11,275 nucleotides of DNA, from NCBI GenBank assembly GCA_027347545.1, contig DAIEQT010000131.1, forward strand, positions 1 through 11,275. The letters run 5' to 3'. Position 1 is the stretch's first letter. Each line of letters starts with the position of its first letter. Source of the stretch: Ignavibacteria bacterium (GTDB lineage: Bacteria > Bacteroidota > Ignavibacteria > Ignavibacteriales > Melioribacteraceae). Shown in pieces: positions 1 to 5,539 of the stretch. Below the pieces are notes generated by a model. The model was not told the origin of the DNA and made no database searches. It was given only the letters and a program-made list of their open reading frames with translations. The position numbers and the translations under genes were made by a program.

Positions 1-765
1 TGCAATCAGCTTTTCAACTTCATCAAAGGAAGATTCCGTTAGTCTCGCTGTAGAGGCAATTACAATTTGTGTGTTCAGAGCAATTCCAATTGTGCTGTTA
101 AGAGCAACCATTGCAAGTTTAACTGCGTTCTCTGCTTCAATTTGTTGATACATTACATTCGATAGCTGAACATCTAATTTTAGAATATCATTCTTCGTCA
201 TCATTCCGGCTTTTTCAAGATTCTTTGCATCTTCAACGTGCGCTTTAATCTGATCAACCGTTTCATCCATCACTTTCTTAAACTGTGTAGCTTTGTACAA
301 ACTCCAATATGCGTTCTTAACATTGAATACTAATTCGCTCTTATCTTTGTTATATTCCTCGTTTGTAGCATTGGAAAGCTGTTCATTCATTTCTATGTTG
401 CCAACCAAGCGGAAGCCCGTAAACAAAGGCTGAAACAGAGATGCCTGTGCACCCCATGTATCAAAAATGCCCGGGGCTATCGGAAACGAACCAAATGGTG
501 TGCTTATCACGAATGGATCAACTTCACTTAGCCTGGTGTAGCGCGCGCTAAGTTTTAACGAGGGGAGCCGTGATGCACTGACTTCTTTAACTTTTGCTTC
601 GGCACCTTTAAATTTCATCAAAGATGAATGAAGCATTTTACTGTTCTGCATTCCAATTTCAATCGCCTGCTCAATAGTTAGCTGAAGCTTTTCTTGCGCA
701 AACGAAAGTGACGCGCTTACCAGAATAACTGCAGCAATTGCTGCTTTCATTTTCCTTAATATCAT
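1..765 (-). CDS. TolC-family outer membrane efflux protein (N-terminal 255 residues, cut by window edge)
   Basis: Outer-membrane channel of a tripartite efflux or type I secretion system. The reading frame is open from the ATG at 765 to the left edge (255 codons, no stop), about half a usual TolC protein. Residues 1-23 form a signal peptide ending SLSFA before QEK. Next comes 'LTIEQAIEIGMQNS', typical of the first TolC helix, then a strand-rich barrel segment (about 66-123) and a long amphipathic helical region (about 125-220). That region contains 'KAGMMTKNDILKLDVQLSN' (185-203), the family's usual hairpin turn. The start at 765 is preferred because GGAG lies 9-10 nt upstream. A second in-frame ATG at 750 with a close AAGGA is possible. 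The ATG overlaps the TGA of the TetR gene upstream (ATGA), so the two are probably translationally coupled. Membrane-fusion and inner-membrane pump genes would be expected further left, which is inference. Confidence 0.9.
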   Translation of the reverse strand, partial: MILRKMKAAIAAVILVSASLSFAQEKLQLTIEQAIEIGMQNSKMLHSSLMKFKGAEAKVKEVSASRLPSLKLSARYTRLSEVDPFVISTPFGSFPIAPGIFDTWGAQASLFQPLFTGFRLVGNIEMNEQLSNATNEEYNKDKSELVFNVKNAYWSLYKATQFKKVMDETVDQIKAHVEDAKNLEKAGMMTKNDILKLDVQLSNVMYQQIEAENAVKLAMVALNSTIGIALNTQIVIASTARLTESSFDEVEKLIA

Positions 766-1397
766 AGAGTCTGTTCTCCGTAATTATCTATTGTTGATTT
801 ATATTTTTTTCTTCCTTCGGTCGTAAAAATTCCTTCAAATAAAATTTTGAGAATGTCTCTAAATGCCTGGTCGGCTGAAATTGGCAGTTTGGAAAGAACT
901 TCAGGATTAATTAAGCTGTGAATTGAAGCTACGTACGCCAAAACAATTACGCTGTTATTAACATCCTTGCGGAATATTCCGCTTTCAACTCCTTCTTGAA
1001 ACAGTTGAGAAAGATGTTTGTAAGCTTTCTTAGTTCTGAATTCTTCGATGTCTTTCCAAACTTCCGGGTTGCATTTCATTAAATCGTGAACCATTGGTCC
1101 GTCAAGTTTTGCGGCTTGCTTAGCGATAAAATTCATAAAGTTTTTTAGCTTCTCTATAAAGGGCATTGTTTTTTGCGCCATCAAATTTTCAATAAAGTTT
1201 TCCACTTCGCATTTATTCGCATGAACCAATTCTTTTAGGATGTGATCTTTATTCGAAAAATGTTTGTAAAGCGTTTTTTTGCTGATTGCAAGATCGGAGG
1301 CAATCCCTTCCATAGTTACTTTGGAAAAGCCGTATTGCCGGAACATCTCATCAGCTTTTAGAACAATTCTTTGTTTTATTTCCTTTTCTTCATTCAT
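762..1397 (-). CDS. TetR/AcrR-family transcriptional regulator
   Basis: A 211-aa one-component repressor-type regulator of normal family length. Residues 8-55 form the DNA-binding domain: a first helix ('IVLKADEMFRQYGF'), then a helix-turn-helix around 27-48 with 'VTMEGIASDLAISKKTLYKHF', a textbook TetR signature, followed by 'SNKDHIL'. The remaining ~150 residues are the helical ligand/dimerisation domain, which is not conserved enough to predict a ligand. A GGA-containing purine stretch lies upstream of the ATG. The gene is first in a minus-strand pair with a TolC-family channel and shares an ATGA overlap with it, so it likely controls its own efflux operon. A perfect inverted repeat 54 bp upstream (1451-1482) is the obvious candidate operator. 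The role in efflux control is inferred from context; the family call is firm. Confidence 0.93.
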   Translation of the reverse strand: MNEEKEIKQRIVLKADEMFRQYGFSKVTMEGIASDLAISKKTLYKHFSNKDHILKELVHANKCEVENFIENLMAQKTMPFIEKLKNFMNFIAKQAAKLDGPMVHDLMKCNPEVWKDIEEFRTKKAYKHLSQLFQEGVESGIFRKDVNNSVIVLAYVASIHSLINPEVLSKLPISADQAFRDILKILFEGIFTTEGRKKYKSTIDNYGEQTL

Positions 1398-1450
1398 TTC
1401 TTTTTTCCGTTGTTAATTTTCACAACATTAAAAATCCAAACACAGCTCCA

Positions 1451-1482
1451 TTGGAAACGATATGTGTTTTAGTCGTTTCCAA
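1451..1482. promoter_or_regulatory. Candidate TetR operator: perfect 10-bp inverted repeat
   Basis: TTGGAAACGA at 1451-1460 is exactly mirrored by TCGTTTCCAA at 1473-1482, with a 12-bp spacer. A two-fold site of this size just upstream of a TetR gene is what an autoregulatory operator looks like. On the minus strand its upstream half overlaps TAGTTTTG (1487-1480), which matches the Bacteroidetes-type -7 box TAnnTTTG. A canonical -10-like TATATA lies a little further upstream in the run around 1500-1505. Which promoter is used is not decided by the sequence; binding by this TetR protein is inference. Confidence 0.6.
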
Positions 1483-1791
1483 AACTACAAAAGTTCCGTG
1501 TATATAAAAAAAATTTTGCGCGAAAACAGCTCAAAAACGGGATTGGATACCTTCACCGGATTTATAAGCCTAAGAAGCGATATAGTAATAGACGTTTAAC
1601 AGCCGGAAATATGCTTCTAAGGTGTTATGTAAATCGTTTAGAAGTGAGGCGTAAGGTCAAATATCTCATCTATCCTTGATTGTGCAACTACGTTTGCAGA
1701 GTACCGCAAAGATGTGCGAAAAGCACTTGTGATTCAGAATATAAAATATTTGTTTTAAGAGATGACTTTTTTATCTTGCAAAGGAATAAAA
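1483..1791. other. Gene-free interval with overlapping inverted repeats upstream of the tmk-like gene
   Basis: No convincing gene lies in this ~310-bp stretch between the divergent TetR and tmk-like genes. It holds a three-part repeat: CCTAAGAAGC (1569-1578), GCTTCTAAGG (1613-1622) and TTAGAAG (1638-1644). The middle copy can pair with the left one (9 of 10 positions) or with the right one (7 perfect positions), so two alternative hairpins are possible in a transcript. A short stem TGCAA/TTGCA (1682-1698) follows. TATAAA at 1740-1745 could be a -10 box for the tmk-like gene, but no good -35 is visible. No known riboswitch family was recognised. Confidence 0.4.
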
Positions 1792-2499
1792 ATGATGCAA
1801 ATGAAAAAATATAAATTGAACAAAGGCGTTTTTATCGCTATCGAGGGTATTGATGGGGCGGGAAAGACAACTCAAGTACAGCGACTGAAAGAATACTTCC
1901 AAAGGAAAAATCTTATAGTTAATACATTTAAGGAACCAACTGACGGTCATTATGGACAGTTGATCAGAGAGATAGCCAAAACCGGTAGACATCTTTATAC
2001 ACCTGAAGAAGAACTCAATTTATTTTTGATGGATAGGAAAGAAGATTGTGAAAAAAATATTAATCCGGCGTTAGCAAAGAATGAACTTGTTATTATGGAC
2101 CGTTATTACCACTCTAACATTGCATATCAGGGCGCATTAGGAATCGATAGAGAATTAATACAGTCGAAGAATGAAAAGATTGCTATTATACCTGATTTAG
2201 TAATTATTCTAGATTGTGCAGTGAGAGTGGGATTAGCCCGCATTAAGTATTCCCGCAATGAAACTCCAAACCATTTTGAAAACGAACATTATCTCCAGAA
2301 AGTAAAAAAGATTTTCCAAGCTATGTCCGGACCTAATATACAAGTGGTCAATTCTACACCTGATGAAGATACAGTTTTTAATCATGTACGCAACATAGTA
2401 AATGATATGATCGCACCTTATTTAATTGAGACTGATGAACAACAAGATTTATTCGGGACAACTGAAAACACTCCTACTTATAAATTCTCCGAGAATTAA
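1792..2499 (+). CDS. tmk: Thymidylate kinase-like protein (dTMP kinase family)
   Basis: Cytoplasmic P-loop kinase predicted to phosphorylate dTMP to dTDP with ATP for DNA synthesis. With the start at 1792 it is 235 aa, a little longer than the usual ~205-215. Motifs in order: Walker A 'EGIDGAGKTT' (18-27); 'FKEPTD' (46-51); the substrate-site Arg in 'LFLMDR' (77-82); 'DRYYHSNIAYQG' (103-114), the DRY motif; 'PDLVIILD' (134-141); and an Arg-containing LID, 'RIKYSRNETPNHFEN' (150-164). The P-loop lacks Arg and the LID has it, as in bacterial-type enzymes. The last ~25 residues form an extra polar tail. The start at 1792 (or 1795) is chosen because AAGGA sits at 1781-1785; an upstream ATG at 1762 has no properly spaced SD. 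The stop abuts the next gene's ATG. It could be a housekeeping tmk or an accessory paralogue; the neighbourhood suggests the latter, which is inference. Confidence 0.85.
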   Translation: MMQMKKYKLNKGVFIAIEGIDGAGKTTQVQRLKEYFQRKNLIVNTFKEPTDGHYGQLIREIAKTGRHLYTPEEELNLFLMDRKEDCEKNINPALAKNELVIMDRYYHSNIAYQGALGIDRELIQSKNEKIAIIPDLVIILDCAVRVGLARIKYSRNETPNHFENEHYLQKVKKIFQAMSGPNIQVVNSTPDEDTVFNHVRNIVNDMIAPYLIETDEQQDLFGTTENTPTYKFSEN

Positions 2500-2733
2500 A
2501 TGAGTTCAATTGAAGAAAAACTTAACCAAGTAAAAGCTTGGAAGCTTGAAAACAAAGAGCAGTTAGTTATCGGCTCACTACTTTTCGAAGAAGCTGGAAA
2601 AGTTATTTTTAAAGAGACTTGCAAAAGGGAATTAACTGCTTGCGAACCGGAATTTTGCGAATATTGGATAGACAATAGTTGCAAGTACTCCGAGCAATTA
2701 GCTAGACTCAACGAGTTAAGAACTGGTCTCTAA
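2500..2733 (+). CDS. Small four-cysteine protein of unknown function, coupled to tmk-like gene
   Basis: A 77-aa protein I do not recognise. Its ATG follows the tmk-like stop codon directly (TAA then ATG, no gap). This implies co-transcription and probably translational coupling, since only a weak CGAGAA precedes it. The N-terminal half (1-40) is charged and probably helical. Four cysteines follow, at about 43, 50, 55 and 64 ('KETCKRELTACEPEF' then 'CEYWIDNSCKY'). No signal peptide or membrane segment is seen, so it is predicted cytosolic, where the cysteines could bind a metal or act in redox chemistry; that is speculation. The compositional coherence and tight junction argue that the ORF is real. 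No clear terminator follows. Confidence 0.6.
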   Translation: MSSIEEKLNQVKAWKLENKEQLVIGSLLFEEAGKVIFKETCKRELTACEPEFCEYWIDNSCKYSEQLARLNELRTGL

Positions 2734-2886
2734 TTTTAACTTTCACCAATGTTCTAACTAGTTATGATTAGTTCTTATTTAGACACTGCTATTTCTTGAT
2801 AAATTTGTAGTTCCTGCACGAATTACTTTTCTGAAGCCTAACCACAATAACTAATAAACCTATAAGAATCTTGTTTTCAGATTTCG

Positions 2887-2892
2887 TATAAT
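2887..2892 (+). promoter_or_regulatory. Possible -10 box (TATAAT) for the antitoxin-like gene
   Basis: A perfect TATAAT lies 29 nt before the ATG at 2922, which would give a short leader of roughly 20 nt containing the SD. No matching -35 hexamer lies 16-18 bp upstream (the nearest, TTGTTT, is only 10 bp away), so this rests on one hexamer in AT-rich DNA. Confidence 0.3.
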
Positions 2893-2921
2893 TTCATGGT
2901 ATTGTTTGAAAGGTGTCTAAA

Positions 2922-3122
2922 ATGGAATCAAGTATTAGAGAGCAAATAAAAAAGCTTAGTGTTTCGGAACGCATTATTCTGGTTGAAGAAATATGGGATG
3001 GTATTACCGAAGAAAACATTCAGATAGAATTATCATCAAAGCAAAAACAAGAAATTGAGCGGCACAGTAAGGAATTAAAGGCAAATCCAGAGCTAGGCAA
3101 AAGTTGGGATGAAATCCGCTAA
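2922..3122 (+). CDS. Orphan antitoxin-like protein (addiction module component family, TIGR02574-like)
   Basis: A 66-aa protein. 'IKKLSVSERIILVEEIWDGI' in the N-terminal third matches the hallmark of the short 'putative addiction module component' antitoxins: Leu-rich, then a ser/glu-Arg, then a leu/val-glu-glu-ile-trp-aspartate helix. The C-terminal part 'HSKELKANPELGKSWDEIR' is the usual toxin-contact tail, though it stops right after DEIR where relatives often go a few residues further. The ATG at 2922 is preferred because AAAGGTG at 2909-2915 is a good SD seven bases upstream; a GTG at 2913 lies inside that SD. Such genes normally overlap or adjoin a RelE/ParE-type toxin. None is present in the 227 bp downstream, so this is a solitary antitoxin or the remains of a module. 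Confidence 0.82.
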   Translation: MESSIREQIKKLSVSERIILVEEIWDGITEENIQIELSSKQKQEIERHSKELKANPELGKSWDEIR

Positions 3123-3148
3123 AAGTTCTTAAGAGAAATTAAACTCAC

Positions 3149-3259
3149 TTAAAAACTCATCTCTAACCGTAAGCCCGCAACTAGAGCGCGGTTATTTGCG
3201 CTTTGGTTTGGATTAATAACATATTGGAAGTCCTGTTGAACTAAGTTATCGCGAGTGTT
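3149..3259 (-). pseudogene. C-terminal remnant of an OprB-like carbohydrate porin
   Basis: On the minus strand a frame ending at TAA (3151-3149) encodes 'DNLVQQDFQYVINPNQSAN' followed by 'NRALVAGLRLEMSF' and stop. The pattern of an Asp/Phe-Gln-Tyr strand, a turn with Asn-Pro, then a Gly-Leu-Arg strand ending in a terminal Phe is the usual C-terminal strand pair of OprB-family outer-membrane porins, where the last aromatic residue is the barrel-assembly signal. Only about 37 codons survive. The frame runs into the hairpin at 3270-3298 and has no start, signal peptide or remaining barrel upstream. It is best read as the leftover of a deleted porin gene. The family assignment rests on recognition of this short motif without a search. 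Confidence 0.6.
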
Positions 3260-3269
3260 TAGCCCTATA

Positions 3270-3298
3270 AAAAAGCCGCACTTTTAATGCGGCTTTTT
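3270..3298. terminator. Bidirectional Rho-independent terminator
   Basis: AAAAAGCCGCA (3270-3280) and TGCGGCTTTTT (3288-3298) form a perfect 11-bp stem with a 7-nt loop. It is flanked by A-runs on the left and T-runs on the right, so it reads as a terminator in both directions. It can end the minus-strand M16 transcript (stop at 3350) and plus-strand transcription from the antitoxin side. Confidence 0.85.
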
Positions 3299-3300
3299 CT

Positions 3301-3346
3301 AATCCGCCTTTGGCGGACTAAATACTATTTACTCAATACTAAATAC
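3301..3346. repeat. Short hairpin plus direct repeat next to the terminator
   Basis: TCCGCC (3303-3308), TTT, GGCGGA (3312-3317) form a compact hairpin. On the minus strand it extends to nine pairs with one G-U. It is followed by two copies of ACTAAATAC (3317-3325 and 3338-3346), 21 bp apart. It may be a second 3' stabilising stem for the M16 transcript or an intergenic repeat unit. Confidence 0.5.
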
Positions 3347-3349
3347 CGC

Positions 3350-5413
3350 TTATTTGAACATCTCATCGCTTGGATTTGTATTGTGCTCTACCGAAGTAAC
3401 CGTTAGCTCAATAGAACCCATCGGTGTTCCTTGAATAATTTTATGAGCCACTTTTGTTCCCTTAACATCCTTATAATCCGCAAACTCAGTTGTAATACTC
3501 ATAGCTCCTTGCGGAGATTCAATGGTATTTGTACTCTTAACAAGGAATCCGCTTTCAACATCATAATATTGTGTTGATTTTTTACCGGAAGGATAAATGA
3601 TATTTACTTTGTAAGCATCTTTTCCATTTAAGGCTTCCATTCCGCCAAGTTCTAACTTAACACCGAGTTTATCATAATAAAGGAATGAATTAATTGTAGC
3701 TTGAACTTTAACCTGCTCAAGTTGAGCACCGGCTAACTCTTGTTCTTGTCCCATCTGACTCGATTTACCTTTCTCACCATCAAAAACAGTTTTCTGCTGA
3801 CCAACACCAAAATCAACCAACTGATACATTTTGTTTGGAGCTTTTTGAATCATGGTAATATTTATAGTCATTCCTTGCATTGCGCCGCTCATCTTCAAGG
3901 TTTGGTCTTGAATTTTTTCCAGATTAGCTTTACCGCCAATAGCTTCAACATACTTAGCAACAACTTGCTCAGCCGTTAAACCTTCCGGAGCTTTTTTCAC
4001 GTTTGGATCAAATTTTTCGCCGTAAATATCCATAAAATCTATCTTGCTGCTTACGCTGAACTTTGTAAGATTTTTTGCAACGTCGTCTGAAGAGCCAACC
4101 ACAAGAATGTTAGCGTTATTCGGCTTAATATATTTCTTAGCAATTGACTGAACATCATCAACAGAAACCGCGCTTAGATTCTTTAGATAATTCTTGTAAT
4201 AATCTTTTGGAAGATTATAGATAGCGGTATTGATTGCAAAGTTCGCAATTGTAGCCGGTTGCTCTAAACTGCGGATAAAATTTCCGGCAAGAAGGTTCTT
4301 TGCGTTTTCAAGCTCTTTTTCAGAAACTTTTTCGTTTCTGATTTTTTTCATCTCTGCTAGAATTTCTGTAATTGCGCTGTCTGTAACACTTGTTCTAACT
4401 TTTGTGGATGCCGAAAAACTTCCAACTAACTTATCCGGATTTAAGCTTGAGTAAGCGCCGTAAGTGTAAGCTTTAGCTTCGCGTAAATTCATAAAGAGTC
4501 TGCCGGTGGCGCTTCCGCCCAAAATTAAATTAGCAACTTTAGCTTTCATTGCGTCTTCACTTCCAACAGCAAGTTCAACCGGATAGCTAACGCTAATTAC
4601 AGATTGAACGGCGCCGGCTTTATCAACCAAAGAAACTTTGTTTACTACCGGAGCCTTTGGATTTGCGAAAGTGTTTTTGGGAACATCTTTCTTTGCCCAT
4701 TTGCCAAGATACTTTTCAACTAAAGATTTTGCTTTTGCTTTGTTGATATCACCAACGATTGCAAGGTAAGCTATGTTTGGTCTGAAGTAAGTTTCGTGGT
4801 AAGCCTTGCACATATCAAGCGTAATAGATTTTGTGCTTTCTTCCGTTTCAAACTCTCCGTACGGGTGTTCTTTACCATACACTAATGTGCCTCGAACACG
4901 ATTAGAGATAGCATCCGGATCATCTTTTTGATAAGCCAAGCCGGAAAGTGATTGCTTCCTAATTTTTTCTAACTCTTCTTGCTTAAAATCCGGATTTAGA
5001 ATTACATCCGCCATCAAGTCCATAATTTTTTCTGTGTACTTAGAAAGCCCTGAAGCAAAAACGCTTGTAGAAGATGTACTCAAATTTGCGCCAAGAAAAT
5101 CAACTTCTTCATCAAGTTTATCTTTGCTGCGTTTCTTTGTTCCGGTGCGCAAAAGCTGCCCGGCTGTAGAAATATATCCGGCATTCTTTCCCTCAACAAT
5201 TGCGTCTCTATCCAGCATTAAACTGAATGTAACTTGAGGCAATTTGTGGTTTTCAACTACAAATACTTTTAGTCCGTTAGCCAGTACAAAAGATTCGGCA
5301 TCACCAATTTTTACTTCCGGTGCCGGACCTGGTTTTGGTTTTTGGCTTCTATCAAGCTGAGCAAAATTTGCCGTTAAGCTCAACAAGAGGAAGAAAATCA
5401 AAAGACGTTTCAT
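3350..5413 (-). CDS. Inactive-type M16 peptidase-family protein with extra C-terminal domain
   Basis: An exported 687-aa protein. Residues 1-18 are a signal peptide ('MKRLLIFFLLLSLTANFA'). Residues ~38-460 form the two M16 modules: 'LANGLKVFVVENHKLPQVTFSLML' is the typical first strand pair and 'RPNIAYLAIVGDI' leads into the second module. Where active members have HxxEH, this one has 'GYISTAGQLLRTGT' (79-92), so the zinc ligands are replaced (Ser82, Gly85, Gln86). The second module keeps 'LREAKAYTYGAYS' (about 310-322), the Arg/Tyr element that in M16B heterodimers is supplied by the inactive subunit. Residues ~478-687 are an added beta-rich domain ('KYVEAIGGKANLEKI' onward) resembling LolA-type lipoprotein-sorting folds; its role is unknown. 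The SD is ACGGAG. It lies 121 bp downstream of the active M16 gene in the same orientation and is probably its partner in the periplasm. Confidence 0.88.
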   Translation of the reverse strand: MKRLLIFFLLLSLTANFAQLDRSQKPKPGPAPEVKIGDAESFVLANGLKVFVVENHKLPQVTFSLMLDRDAIVEGKNAGYISTAGQLLRTGTKKRSKDKLDEEVDFLGANLSTSSTSVFASGLSKYTEKIMDLMADVILNPDFKQEELEKIRKQSLSGLAYQKDDPDAISNRVRGTLVYGKEHPYGEFETEESTKSITLDMCKAYHETYFRPNIAYLAIVGDINKAKAKSLVEKYLGKWAKKDVPKNTFANPKAPVVNKVSLVDKAGAVQSVISVSYPVELAVGSEDAMKAKVANLILGGSATGRLFMNLREAKAYTYGAYSSLNPDKLVGSFSASTKVRTSVTDSAITEILAEMKKIRNEKVSEKELENAKNLLAGNFIRSLEQPATIANFAINTAIYNLPKDYYKNYLKNLSAVSVDDVQSIAKKYIKPNNANILVVGSSDDVAKNLTKFSVSSKIDFMDIYGEKFDPNVKKAPEGLTAEQVVAKYVEAIGGKANLEKIQDQTLKMSGAMQGMTINITMIQKAPNKMYQLVDFGVGQQKTVFDGEKGKSSQMGQEQELAGAQLEQVKVQATINSFLYYDKLGVKLELGGMEALNGKDAYKVNIIYPSGKKSTQYYDVESGFLVKSTNTIESPQGAMSITTEFADYKDVKGTKVAHKIIQGTPMGSIELTVTSVEHNTNPSDEMFK

Positions 5414-5478
5414 TTTTAACTCCGTTATAATTTCAAAATTTTCGTTTTATTCTAAAGCAAAATTAAATAGATTCTTCA

Positions 5479-5539
5479 GTCATCCCGGTCTACAACAAAG
5501 ATTAAACCAGCGGGATTCCTTCAGAATGACTTCGTCATT
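5479..5539. repeat. REP/MITE-like palindromic element between the two M16 genes
   Basis: The stretch begins GTCATCCCGG (5480-5489) and has a diverged mirror copy at 5511-5530 (CGGGATTCC then TCAGAATGAC). This is the arrangement of the 'GTCATcCCGc...GCGGGAT...AGAATGAC' interspersed palindromes common in bacterial genomes. At its right end AATGAC (5525-5530), TTC and GTCATT (5534-5539) form a tight 6-bp hairpin. That hairpin contains the stop codon of the upstream M16 gene (5537-5535 on the minus strand). Confidence 0.6.

Noticed and set aside
1648..1758. Open frame of 36 codons containing 'FAEYRKDVRKALVIQ'
   Set aside because: It has no start codon or SD, and I recognise no family in it; it could be a gene fragment but chance is as likely.
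1762..1791. ATG at 1762 as the start of the tmk-like gene
   Set aside because: It has no properly spaced SD, whereas AAGGA at 1781-1785 is well placed for the ATG at 1792, and the family begins close to the P-loop.
2913..2921. GTG at 2913 as the start of the antitoxin-like gene
   Set aside because: The GTG is part of the AAAGGTG sequence that serves as SD for the ATG at 2922.
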